From assembly GCF_032121415.1 (NCBI RefSeq), contig NZ_CP135079.1:1-64000 (forward strand): DNA of 64,000 nt. Reading direction: 5' to 3'. Position 1 is the stretch's first letter. The number at the start of each line of letters is the position of its first letter. Below are positions 7,415 through 16,170 of the stretch, in pieces. The position numbers and the translations under genes were made by a program. A model generated the notes under the pieces. It saw only the letters and a program-made list of their open reading frames with translations, did not search any database and was not told where the DNA came from. The DNA comes from Streptomyces parvus. Its GTDB lineage: Bacteria; Actinomycetota; Actinomycetes; Streptomycetales; Streptomycetaceae.

Positions 7415-8717
7415 GTGACCGCGACGGGCACCGCCCGCGTCACCGCCATGCGGCGCAGGTGCGCCTTCATCCTTCTCGGCGGCATCCAGGCCACGCTGAT
7501 CTTCAGGCGAACTCGGCATCGAGCGCGCCGACGTGATCCTGCTCAGCACCGCCTACGGACTGACCTTCGCCGGCCTGTTGCTCTTCGGGGGACGCCTCGC
7601 CGGCCGCTACGGCGGCCGGCGCGCCCTCATCGCAGGACTTGCCCTCTTCGCCGTCGCCTCGGCGGCCGCCCCGCTCGCCCCCGTATCGAGGCACTGCTCG
7701 CGGCGCGCTTCGCCCAGGGCGCGGGCGGCCCTCGTCGCGCCGGCCGCCATGGCCGTGCTGCACGCCATCCTCCCCTCCCCCGCCGCGTACAGCAGGGCGA
7801 TCGCCACCTGGGGCGGACTCTCCGTGCTCGGCGCGACGGCGGGCAATCTGCTCTCCGGGGTCATCTCGGCGCTGCTTACCTGGCACTGGACCTTCGCGGT
7901 ACCCGTCGTGGTGACGATCGCAGTCCTCGTCCTCGCACCCCGGCTGCTGCCGGGCACCGTGCCGGACCGGGGCAGGAGTCTGGACCTGCCCGGTGCTCTG
8001 CTCGCCGTCCTCGGGATCACCCTCGCCAGTTACGGGCTCGTCGTCACCGACGCCCGCCCCGGATCGTCGGCCGGCGTGCTCGTGGCGCTGCTCGGCGGGA
8101 CCGCGTTACTGGCCGCGTTCTGGTACGCCGAGCGCCGGGCCCGCGATCCCCTGCCCCCCGGCTTCCTGTCGGACCGGCGGCGGGTCCTGGCCCCCACGGC
8201 CATCGCGTTGAGCTCCTGCGGGACCGCGATGACCTTCGTGGTCCTCTCACTCCACCTCCAGCAGGAGCGCGACTGGTCACCGTTGCAGACCTCGGCCGTC
8301 TTCGTGCCGTTCGCCCTCGCGCTGCTCGCTTCGGGCCGGGTGACAGGACCGCTCATCGGCCGGTACGGGGCCCGAACCATCACAGGCGCCGAGCTGAGCA
8401 CAGGCGCGACCGGGCTCGCCCTCCTCGCCTTCACCAAATTCGCTACCCACGCCTCGTACGCGTACGGGCTGCTGCCGGGCCCTGTGCTGCTGCCGGCGGG
8501 CGCCGCGGCCTCCTTCGCCGGAGCAGCCGTGCTCGCCACCGAAGGGGTACCGCTCCAGCAGACCGGGCTCGCAGGCGGCGTGCTGAACACGGCGACGGAA
8601 TGCGGCCCGACCGTCCTCTTCGCCGTCCTGCTCACACTCGACAGCGACGCCTGGTCCCTGGCCGCCACGGGGGTCGCCCTCGCCGTCGGAGCCCTACCGA
8701 ACCACCGCACCAAGTAG
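7415..8717 (+). pseudogene. MFS (EmrB/QacA-type) transporter, frameshifted near the N-terminus
   Basis: Drug/proton antiporter-like gene in the TetR-controlled unit. GTG 7415 opens VTATGTARVTAMRRRCAFIL and GGIQATLIF, then loses the frame at about 7505, where part of helix 1 and loop 1 is missing. A second frame resumes ELGIERADVILLSTAYGL and runs to 8717. Near 7683-7727 a short piece is again out of frame: the expected IEALLAARFAQGAG lies in the other frame, and the shift then compensates. The remainder carries 10 or more hydrophobic helices. It has a TTA codon at 8106-8108, which would make translation bldA-dependent. It is probably a decaying gene; an internal start giving a shortened transporter is unlikely to be functional. 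Confidence 0.7.
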
Positions 8718-8742
8718 TCCACCACGCAAGGGAGTCACCGAA

Positions 8743-9501
8743 ATGAAGCGCTTCACCGGCAGGGCCGTCCTCGTCACCGGCGCGGGCTCCGGCCTCGGCC
8801 GCGCCATCGCGCTCGCCTTCGCCGCCGAGGGCGCATCCCTGGTCGCGGCGGGACGCACCGCGGCCTCCCTCGACGAGACGGTCGGTCTCATCGAGACGGC
8901 CGGTGGCGCAGCCGCCGCCGTCACCGCCGATGTCACCGACTCCGGACAGCTCAAGGATCTCGTACGGGAGAGTGTCGCCCGCTTCGGCGGACTGGACGTC
9001 GCGGTCAACAACGCCGGGATATTCCGGGGCGCGGTCCCCGTCGGCGAGGTGAGCGAGGAGGAGTGGGACGCAGTGCTGCGCACCAATGTCACCGGTGTCT
9101 GGCTGGCCATGAAGCACGAGATCGCCCACATGGGGGAGAACGGCGGTGGCACGATCGTCAACATCTCCTCCAACCTGGGCGCACACCTGCGGATCCCGAA
9201 CGCCGCCGCGTACATCACCTCCAAGGCAGCGGTCTCCGCGCTGACCCGCGCCGCCGCTCTCGACCACATCCACCAGGGCATCCGCATCAACGCCGTCAGC
9301 CCCGGCGCCTCCGCCGCTCCCATGTCACTGCGCCCCGGCGAGACCGAGGCCGACCGTGCCGAGCGGATGAAGACGGAAAACCCGCTCGGGAGGGTCGCTG
9401 AGGCCGACGAAGTGGCGGCCGCGGTGCTCTATCTCGCCTCGCCCGCCGCCGGCTCGGTCGTCGGCACCGACCTGGTCATCGACAGTGGATCGTCGGCCTG
9501 A
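8743..9501 (+). CDS. short-chain dehydrogenase/reductase
   Basis: Classical SDR of 252 residues using NAD(P)H. The cofactor loop TGAGSGLG is at residues about 12-19, NNAG at about 89-92, the catalytic Ser lies in NISSNLG, and the YITSK active-site Tyr/Lys pair is at about 157-161. The C-terminal GTDLVIDSGSSA is the usual family end. It follows the MFS gene by 25 bases and is probably co-transcribed from the operator-bearing promoter at 7385. Its substrate might also be an inducer or a redox-cycled compound; nothing in the sequence tells which. Confidence 0.92.
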   Translation: MKRFTGRAVLVTGAGSGLGRAIALAFAAEGASLVAAGRTAASLDETVGLIETAGGAAAAVTADVTDSGQLKDLVRESVARFGGLDVAVNNAGIFRGAVPVGEVSEEEWDAVLRTNVTGVWLAMKHEIAHMGENGGGTIVNISSNLGAHLRIPNAAAYITSKAAVSALTRAAALDHIHQGIRINAVSPGASAAPMSLRPGETEADRAERMKTENPLGRVAEADEVAAAVLYLASPAAGSVVGTDLVIDSGSSA

Positions 9502-9710
9502 CGCCCCTACCGGAGACTGAGCTGGCTGCTGCCGGGACAGCCAAGATCCGCGGAGTCCGGAACCCTGCCGCCGCTCCGCTTCCCCCACGCCTCCAGGAGC
9601 CCGGACCTCCCCGGCGGCCTCGGCGTGGGGGTTTCTCAGGCGGCGCAGCTTCCATGGACGGGACGTGACGGGACGTGACGGGCTTCGCGGCCACGTGCCG
9701 CAGCAATCGT
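9502..9710. other. convergent intergenic region with short tandem repeat
   Basis: About 210 bases between the convergent SDR and thioredoxin-like genes. The only structure noticed is a 10-bp unit (GACGGGACGT type) repeated about two and a half times around 9657-9681. Confidence 0.5.
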
Positions 9711-10049
9711 TCAGAGGTGGCGGTCCAGGAACTGCCGTACCTCGGCGATGGTCATCGGTCCCGTGCCATGCGCCACCGCCTCTCCCTCCTTCACCAGGAC
9801 GTAGGCCGGGGCTCCAGTGATCCCGTATCTCTCCGTTGCCGCCGGACAACGCGTGATGTCGGTGCGGACGACCGTCAGGCGCCCCGCGCAGTCGTCGGCG
9901 ATGTCACCCACGACGAGGTCCATCACCCGGCAGGGCTCGATGGCCTTGGGCCAGGTCCCGGTGAAGTAGGCGAGGACGGGAACTCGGCTCATCCCGAGGA
10001 TGAAATCGAACTCCGCGTCCTCCCGGGGTCGGTGAACCCGATGTGCCAT
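9711..10049 (-). CDS. atypical thioredoxin-fold protein lacking the first redox cysteine
   Basis: A 112-residue thioredoxin-like protein. The fold is clear: VPVLAYFTGTW strand and helix, a central RLTVVRTDITRCPAATERYG, then ITGAPAYVLVKEGEAV with the cis-Pro loop (GAPAY). Where thioredoxins have WCGPC this protein has WPKAIEPC, so the N-terminal attacking Cys is absent and the loop is longer by three residues. A second Cys lies in TRCPA. It therefore cannot act as a standard disulfide reductase. It may be a structural or regulatory variant, or use one thiol. It is transcribed in the same direction as the PucR gene, 36 bases downstream of it, possibly in one operon. Confidence 0.8.
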   Translation of the reverse strand: MAHRVHRPREDAEFDFILGMSRVPVLAYFTGTWPKAIEPCRVMDLVVGDIADDCAGRLTVVRTDITRCPAATERYGITGAPAYVLVKEGEAVAHGTGPMTIAEVRQFLDRHL

Positions 10050-10085
10050 GGAAACTCCTGCCTCACGTTCCGTCGTTCCGTCCCA

Positions 10086-11249
10086 TCATCCCTCGCGCGG
10101 TGGGCCGGTGAGCACCGTCCGAAGACCGAGCGCCAGCGTCAGTTCGAGGACCCGGTGTGGCGCTGCGAGATCCGGAAACAGCTCCCGCAGCTGCGACATC
10201 CGGTACCGGACCGTCTGGGGATGGACGAACAGTTCCGCCGCCGCCTCGTCCCGTCTGCCCTGGTGCAGCAGCCACGCCCGCAACGTCTCCTCCAGCCGCC
10301 CCGCGGTCGCGACAGGCAAGGTCCGCAAGGGTGCGAGGGCCCGGGCACGCAGGTCTGCGAAAGCGTCCATGTCGGCGCTCAGCACCAGCTCGGGAAGGTG
10401 GTCCTCGGTGTCGCGGATATCAGGGGACAGGGAGCGTGCGCGTGCGGCTCGTGCGTACGAGGCGGACGCACGTGTCCACGGCCGGGCCGGGCCGACCACG
10501 GCTGTGCGGTCGGTCAGCTGCCGCAGGAGAAGCGGCCGGTCGGCATCGGGGACCAGCAGCACACCAGTGGCATCCGGCAGATCGTCGAGGACCAGGGTGT
10601 TCGGGTCGAGCGTGCGGTAGGCAGGCCGGGCCTGGGCGGCGGGCAGCAGGACCGCGGTCAGCGAAACAGGAGGCTGCCACCCGGCCCGCTGACCGGAGGC
10701 CAGCAGCACGTCCGGGCTCGCCCCTGCGAGGAGGTCGCGGGCCAGGTGTTCCAGGTGGCGCTCGTGGGCCCTGCCCCGGGCGGCCAGCTCGTCGGCGTGT
10801 CCCGCGGCGCTCGCGGCGGAGAGCTCGTCGATGTAGGCGAAGGTCAGCTCGGCGAACTTGGCGACCTCGGTGGCCGGCAGACCTGCGGGTACGGCACCCG
10901 CAGCCAGGCAGCGCCAGGCGACGCGGGCGCCGACGCGGTAGGCGCTGAGCAGGGCGTCCATCGAACGGCCGTCGCGTACCTCGCCGCGGCCGAGCTCGTA
11001 GGCCGCGTCACCGCCGTCGCCGCCTGTGGCGTTGCCGCTCGCGAGGTCCAGGTAGTGCCCCAGGGCGGTGCGGACGGCTCGGCGGATGGTGCCGCCCATG
11101 CGGCCCGAAAGGGCGTTGGCGTAGGAAGGGACTTCGTCGATGATCGCCTGGACGACCTCGTCGGCGGTGGTCTTCAGAGCGGCCCGAAGGGCGGTGACCG
11201 TCGTCTCGTCCAGGGCCAGTTCGCTGGCCCTTCGGATTGCATGGCTCAT
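10086..11249 (-). CDS. PucR/CdaR-type helix-turn-helix regulator
   Basis: Transcription factor of 387 residues from ATG 11249. The N-terminal and middle parts form an alpha-helical sensory region (EELAFAYIDELSAASAAGH-like helices). The last 60 residues carry the PucR C-terminal HTH: GRLEETLRAWLLHQGRRDE, AAAELFVHPQTVRYRMSQLR and the ending LELTLALGLRTVL. It is divergent from the ferredoxin-reductase/desaturase pair with an 86-base gap, which suggests it controls that pair. Such PucR-reductase-desaturase loci recur in actinobacteria (family knowledge). A longer frame begins at 11288, but the ATG at 11249 better fits the gap. Confidence 0.88.
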   Translation of the reverse strand: MSHAIRRASELALDETTVTALRAALKTTADEVVQAIIDEVPSYANALSGRMGGTIRRAVRTALGHYLDLASGNATGGDGGDAAYELGRGEVRDGRSMDALLSAYRVGARVAWRCLAAGAVPAGLPATEVAKFAELTFAYIDELSAASAAGHADELAARGRAHERHLEHLARDLLAGASPDVLLASGQRAGWQPPVSLTAVLLPAAQARPAYRTLDPNTLVLDDLPDATGVLLVPDADRPLLLRQLTDRTAVVGPARPWTRASASYARAARARSLSPDIRDTEDHLPELVLSADMDAFADLRARALAPLRTLPVATAGRLEETLRAWLLHQGRRDEAAAELFVHPQTVRYRMSQLRELFPDLAAPHRVLELTLALGLRTVLTGPPREG

Positions 11250-11335
11250 GCTTTGTTCCCTGCGAACAATTCTGCTGATCAGATTCACGTCCTGCGGTCA
11301 GGACTTTACGCCACGGAGCGCAGCAAGCTGGGGTC

Positions 11336-12391
11336 ATGACGAGTGCAGCCCTCCGCAGGAGGGCCTGGAAACTGCTGGAGATGGTCACGACGCCGCTGTT
11401 GCCGTCGGACTACCTCGACCTGGTCAGTCCTCTGCGTGCGGGTGCTGACCTGTGTGGACGCATCGAGGCCGTGCACCCCGAGACGGGTGACGCCGCGACT
11501 GTCGTGATCAGGCCGGGACGGGGCTGGCGGGGCCACACAGCCGGTCAGTACGTGCGGATCGGGGTCGACGTCGACGGGGTACGGCTGTGGCGTGCCTACT
11601 CCCTCACCTCGCCGACACATCGTCGGGACGGCCGTGTCACGATCACCGTGAAGGCGATCCCGGACGGCAAGGTCAGCAACCACCTGGTCCGCAGGGTGAA
11701 ACCTGGCACGCTGGTCCAGCTCGACCACCCGACCGGTGACTTCGTGCTGCCGCAGGCCAGACCCGCCAAGGTGTTCTACCTGACGGCCGGCAGCGGCATC
11801 ACGCCCGTGATGGGCATGCTGCGCGACTCCGAGCTCGACGACGTCGTCATGGTCCACTGCGCGCCACGGCCGCAAGACGTGATCTTCCGCAACGAACTGC
11901 ACGACCTGGTCGCGGAGAAGAAGCTACGTCTCATCGAGGTGCACACCGACACGGACGGCATGCTCGACATCGCCCGTCTCGACGAACTCGTACCCGACTG
12001 GGCCGAGCGCGAGACCTGGGCTTGCGGGCCCGCGGGCCTGCTCGACGCCGCCGAAGGGCACTGGACCGGGCACGGCGTCCAGGAGCGTCTGCACACCGAA
12101 CGCTTCCGCCCCGGCATCGTCGTCGCCGGCGACGGCGGCGAGGTCACGTTCAGCGCTTCCGGCAAGACCGTCGCTGCGGACGGCGCCACACCGTTGCTGG
12201 ACATCGGCGAGGAGGCCGGCGTGCTCATGCCCTCCGGGTGCCGCATGGGCATCTGCTTCGGCTGCGTCACGCCGCTCAAGGCGGGCGCCGTCCGCGACCT
12301 GCGCACCGGCGGGATCACCGAGGCCGAGCCGGGCGTCCTCATCCAGACCTGCGTGTCCGCCGCCGCGGGCCCGTGCGACATCGAACGGTAG
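11336..12391 (+). CDS. ferredoxin reductase with C-terminal 2Fe-2S domain (desaturase electron donor)
   Basis: Three-module electron-transfer protein of 351 residues. The FAD domain has RAYSLTSP (about 83-90) and the NAD domain has FYLTAGSGITPVMGML (about 147-162). A plant-type ferredoxin domain at the C-terminus has the C-x4-C-x2-C cluster in SGCRMGICFGC (about 300-310) plus the last ligand in QTCVS. This architecture passes electrons from NAD(P)H to the membrane desaturase encoded next, as with the mycobacterial DesA3 partner Rv3230c (family knowledge). Its stop codon touches the Shine-Dalgarno of the desaturase, so the two are translationally linked. Confidence 0.92.
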   Translation: MTSAALRRRAWKLLEMVTTPLLPSDYLDLVSPLRAGADLCGRIEAVHPETGDAATVVIRPGRGWRGHTAGQYVRIGVDVDGVRLWRAYSLTSPTHRRDGRVTITVKAIPDGKVSNHLVRRVKPGTLVQLDHPTGDFVLPQARPAKVFYLTAGSGITPVMGMLRDSELDDVVMVHCAPRPQDVIFRNELHDLVAEKKLRLIEVHTDTDGMLDIARLDELVPDWAERETWACGPAGLLDAAEGHWTGHGVQERLHTERFRPGIVVAGDGGEVTFSASGKTVAADGATPLLDIGEEAGVLMPSGCRMGICFGCVTPLKAGAVRDLRTGGITEAEPGVLIQTCVSAAAGPCDIER

Positions 12392-12398
12392 GAGCACC

Positions 12399-13517
12399 TT
12401 GACCGCCATCGACCCCACCGCCCACCTGACCTCGGAGCAGATCGAGGAACTGGGCCGCGAGCTGGACGCGATCCGCGACGAGGTGATCGCCGGCCGCGGC
12501 GAGAAGGACGCCGCGTACATCCGTAAGGTGATCGCGGCGCAGCGCAAGCTCGAACTGGTCAGCAGGGGCGTGCTGCTGTTCTCGATCTTCCCGCCCGCGT
12601 GGCTGCTCGGCACCGCCGGGCTGTCCGTGGCGAAGATCATGGACAACATGGAGATCGGCCACAACATCCTGCACGGCCAGTGGGACTGGATGCGGGACCC
12701 GAAGATCCACTCCACCACCTGGGAGTGGGATCACGTCTCGCCGTCCGAGCAGTGGAAGCACTCGCACAACGAGCTGCACCACACGTACACCAACGTGATC
12801 GGAAAGGACAACGACCTCGGCTACGGCATCATGCGCGTCGACGAGGACCAGAAGTGGCACCCCTTCCACCTCGGCCAGCCGCTGTGGAACTTCCTCAACG
12901 CCTGCTTCTTCGAGTACGGCATCGCGGCATACGACCTGGAGCTCGGCAAGAACCTCCACAAGCGCCGCCGCAAGACGCCTGAGTTCCGCGCGCGGGCCAA
13001 GGCCGTGGGACGGAAGATCCGCAAGCAGGTGCTGAAGGACTACGTGATCCACCCGCTGCTGTCGGGCCCGTCGTTCCTCCCCACCCTCGCCGCCACGTTC
13101 ACCGCGAACCTGGTCCGCAACCTCTGGACCCATTCGGTGATCATGTGCGGGCACTTCCCCGAGGGCGTACAGGTCTTCGAGCGCCGGTCGATCGAGGGCG
13201 AGACGCGCGGCCAGTGGTACCTGCGCCAGATGATGGGCTCGGCGAACATCAGCGGCAGCAAGGCCATGCACTTCATGACCGGCAACCTGTCACACCAGAT
13301 CGAGCACCACCTCTTCCCGGACCTGCCGAGCAACCGGTACGCCGAAGTCGCGGTGAAGGTGCGCGCACTGTTCGAGAAGTACGAACTGGAGTACGTCACC
13401 GGCCCCCTGCCCAAGCAGGTCTTCTCCGCCTGGCACAAGGTCTTCCGGCTCGCACTGCCGAACAAGGAGACCAAGGCCGGTGCGCCGGACCACGGGAAGG
13501 AGCTCGTTGCCGCCTGA
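12399..13517 (+). CDS. membrane fatty-acid desaturase (acyl-CoA Delta9-type)
   Basis: Integral membrane di-iron desaturase of 372 residues. The histidine boxes are present: GHNILHGQ (about 87-94), HNELHHTY (about 122-129) and HQIEHHLFPDLP (about 298-309). It would insert a double bond in long acyl chains, taking electrons from the reductase immediately upstream. The start is TTG at 12399, preceded by GGAG (12391-12394) overlapping the reductase stop. It is likely controlled by the divergent PucR gene and would adjust membrane fluidity or supply unsaturated acyl groups. Confidence 0.92.
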   Translation: MTAIDPTAHLTSEQIEELGRELDAIRDEVIAGRGEKDAAYIRKVIAAQRKLELVSRGVLLFSIFPPAWLLGTAGLSVAKIMDNMEIGHNILHGQWDWMRDPKIHSTTWEWDHVSPSEQWKHSHNELHHTYTNVIGKDNDLGYGIMRVDEDQKWHPFHLGQPLWNFLNACFFEYGIAAYDLELGKNLHKRRRKTPEFRARAKAVGRKIRKQVLKDYVIHPLLSGPSFLPTLAATFTANLVRNLWTHSVIMCGHFPEGVQVFERRSIEGETRGQWYLRQMMGSANISGSKAMHFMTGNLSHQIEHHLFPDLPSNRYAEVAVKVRALFEKYELEYVTGPLPKQVFSAWHKVFRLALPNKETKAGAPDHGKELVAA

Positions 13518-13658
13518 TTCCCGGTACGGGTTCGGATCTCTCGACCGTACCGGCGGTGCCGCCGAGTTCGGTGAGATCCGCCGCGCAGGCGTGCGCCCCG
13601 GCCACCGCGGCATCACGCCTTGGCGGCCAGGGCACAGGCGCGGCCGGTGTGGAGTCGG

Positions 13659-15920
13659 TCAGCGGACGGGCGGGACGGTGAGAGGGCGCGGGTGGTGCTC
13701 GGCCGCGGCGTCTGCGGGTGCGGTGGCCTGCGGCTGCTTGCCGTGGCCGCGGGGCCCGCGGGGACGTGCCGGCCACCAGATGCCGCGGCCGAGCAGCGCC
13801 GCCGCGGCCGGGACCAGCACGACTGACAGGACGAACGCAGAGAGCAGGATGCCGAGCCCCGTCGCGAAGCCGATCTGCTGGGTGGAGGCGTTCGAGCCGA
13901 CGGCGAGGCTGCCGAAGGACGCGGCGAGGACGATGCCTGCGGTGGCGATGGCCGGTGCGGTGTGCCGTACCGCGCGGGCGACGGCGTCGCGGGCCCTGCG
14001 CGGGCCCTCCATCTCCTCGCGGATGCGGTCGCTGATCAGGATGTTGTAGTCGGTGCCGATCGCGACGACGAAGAGGAACAGTACGAGCGGCAGGACGAAA
14101 TTGACGCCGGGCTTGTCCAGGGCGTGCTGGAAGACGAGGGTCGACGCGCCGAGCGTGGCGGCGAAGCACAGTCCCACGGAGAGCAGCAGGACGACGGGGG
14201 CGAGCACGCTGCGCAGCAGAGCGAGCAGGATCAGGGCGATCAGGCCCGCGGCCACGGGGAAGACGGTCCTCAGGTCTTCATCGACAGCGGTGGAGAGATC
14301 CGCGAAGATCGCCGCCGTGCCGCCGACATGGGCTTCGAGGCCCTTGGGGGTGTGGGCCGCGACGGTGTCGCGGACCGGGCCCGAGACCAGGTCGCGGGCC
14401 GCCTGCGTCTGGGACTCGGACGTCAGGTAGAGGTCGATGCGGGCGGCGTCGCCCCGCTCGTTGAGGATGGGGGCGCCCACCTCGCCGACGCCTTCGACCC
14501 GGGCCAGCTCACCGGAGAGAGCGCCGAGGGACCGGGGGGCGACGCGTTCGCCCTCGGGGGCCGTGAGGTAGACGGTGGCCGGGTCGAAGACGCCGGCCGG
14601 GAGGGCGCGGGCGATCTCGGCAGCGGTGGCGGCTGCCCGGGTCTCATGGGGGGTTCCGCCTTGGCCGAAGTCCATGCGGATGCCGGTCGCGCCCGCCGCG
14701 AGCGCGCCCAGCAGAGCGGTACCGGCGAGGAGCGCGGCCAGCGGTCTGCGGGCGACGAAGTCACCAACACGCGCGGCGAGTCCGGGGCGTGGCGTGCGCT
14801 CCAGGGCGCGGGAGGGCCAGAACATGCGCCGGCCCGTGACCGCGAGGAGGGCGGGCATCAGGGTGAGGCTGGCGAGGAGCATGACGAGTACGGCCACGGC
14901 GACGGCGGGGCCGAGCACCTGGAACCCTCCGTAGGTCGCGATGCCCAGGGTGGCGAAGGCGGCCACGATGGTGAGGGCGGCGGAGGTGATGGCGGTGCCG
15001 ACGCGGGCCCCCACCTCGGCGGCGACGGCGCGCGGGGGCGCGTCGGGGCGTTCCCGCAGAAGTTCGCGGAAGCGGAAGAGGAGGAACAGGAAGTAGTCGA
15101 CGCCGATGCCGATCAGAACGACGCTGATCATGCCGGGTGTCGATGTGTCGAGATCGGTGCCGGTGAGCAGGGCGCCGCCGACGATCACGCCGGTTGCCGC
15201 TCCGCCCACGACGACGACCGCGAGCAGCGGGATGAGCGCGGCGCACAGGCTGCGGAAGACCAGCACGTTCACCAGGACGATCAGGCCCAGCATCAGCATG
15301 CCGACGATGCGCTGGGTGGGCTCCTCGGCGTCGCGGGTGTCGACCTGGTCGGCGAGGCCGCCGGTGTACCCGGTCCGCAGCCGCACCTCGGCGAAGGCGT
15401 CTTCGCTGTGCTCACGGAACGCCCGGAACAGGCTGTGCACGCCCGGGTCGACGGTGTTTCCCTCCAGGCGCACCGACAGCAGCGTGAAGGTGCGGTCCGG
15501 AGCGGTCATGCCCACCCGGACCTCGGGTGTCTGCGAGTGGTCCGTGACGAGGAACGGAATCTGGTCGTCGCTCGTGCTCGGGGTGCCCCGCGGGTCCGGC
15601 ATCGTCACGCGGCGGTTGCCCAGTTCCCTGGCCACGGACGCGATGTTCTCGCGGTCGGCGCCGGTCAGCGGTTCGCCGTCCGGCCTGCCGACCAGGAGGG
15701 TGAACGTGCCGGCGTCGGACGTCGTGCCGAACCTGTCCTCGGCGGTGACCAGCGCGGCGGCCGAGTCGTAGTGCTTCGGCAGGAAGTCACCGGTCTGCGC
15801 CTGCATCGCGCGGGGCATCAGCGCTCCGGCGACCACGGCGAGAAAGATGCCGATCACCGACCACAGGGCGATGACCTTCCAGGGATGGCGGGTCGAGAAC
15901 CCGGTCAGGGCGCGGATCAC
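13659..15920 (-). CDS. MMPL/RND-family membrane transporter
   Basis: Large exporter of 753 residues with the MMPL layout: N-terminal helix (HPWKVIALWSVIGIFLAVV), a long extracytoplasmic domain, a five-helix block (about 190-380), a second extracytoplasmic domain, and a final five-helix block ending at LGRGIWWPAR. It is related to lipid and pigment exporters such as those of mycobacteria and Streptomyces. GTG at 15920 is preceded by GGAGG (rc of 15924-15932), so the much longer upstream frame is not used. It is divergent from a two-component system 250 bases away, which may control it. Confidence 0.9.
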   Translation of the reverse strand: MIRALTGFSTRHPWKVIALWSVIGIFLAVVAGALMPRAMQAQTGDFLPKHYDSAAALVTAEDRFGTTSDAGTFTLLVGRPDGEPLTGADRENIASVARELGNRRVTMPDPRGTPSTSDDQIPFLVTDHSQTPEVRVGMTAPDRTFTLLSVRLEGNTVDPGVHSLFRAFREHSEDAFAEVRLRTGYTGGLADQVDTRDAEEPTQRIVGMLMLGLIVLVNVLVFRSLCAALIPLLAVVVVGGAATGVIVGGALLTGTDLDTSTPGMISVVLIGIGVDYFLFLLFRFRELLRERPDAPPRAVAAEVGARVGTAITSAALTIVAAFATLGIATYGGFQVLGPAVAVAVLVMLLASLTLMPALLAVTGRRMFWPSRALERTPRPGLAARVGDFVARRPLAALLAGTALLGALAAGATGIRMDFGQGGTPHETRAAATAAEIARALPAGVFDPATVYLTAPEGERVAPRSLGALSGELARVEGVGEVGAPILNERGDAARIDLYLTSESQTQAARDLVSGPVRDTVAAHTPKGLEAHVGGTAAIFADLSTAVDEDLRTVFPVAAGLIALILLALLRSVLAPVVLLLSVGLCFAATLGASTLVFQHALDKPGVNFVLPLVLFLFVVAIGTDYNILISDRIREEMEGPRRARDAVARAVRHTAPAIATAGIVLAASFGSLAVGSNASTQQIGFATGLGILLSAFVLSVVLVPAAAALLGRGIWWPARPRGPRGHGKQPQATAPADAAAEHHPRPLTVPPVR

Positions 15921-16170
15921 AGGTGCCTCCGGCGGAGAAGTGGAGAGGGGTTTCGCCGGGGGATTCCGGCCTGCGTCCAGCACATCAGCGCGAACGTGGC
16001 GGATCGTCCGGGTCGGGAACGAGATGCGGGTTGGGAGCGGGGTGCTGTCCGCTCCCGCATCCGGGACCCTGCTCCCGGGCCCGTATCGTCCTGGGGCCCC
16101 ACATCCTGGTCGGGAACCCGGGGAGAATGGTGGCGAGGCGCGCCCTGCAGAGGGCCGAGGAAGGAACACG
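15921..16170. promoter_or_regulatory. divergent promoter region between MMPL gene and two-component system
   Basis: About 250 bases containing the starts of both units. The kinase Shine-Dalgarno (GAGGAAGG, about 16157-16164) lies at its right end. No clear operator was picked out. Confidence 0.4.

Noticed and set aside
9657..9681. Tandem repeat of a 10-bp unit (GACGGGACGT type)
   Set aside because: Only about two and a half copies in a convergent intergenic region; too short to call an array or origin iteron.
9675..11339. 554-codon open frame on the plus strand
   Set aside because: Antisense to the thioredoxin-like and PucR genes, both with recognisable folds.
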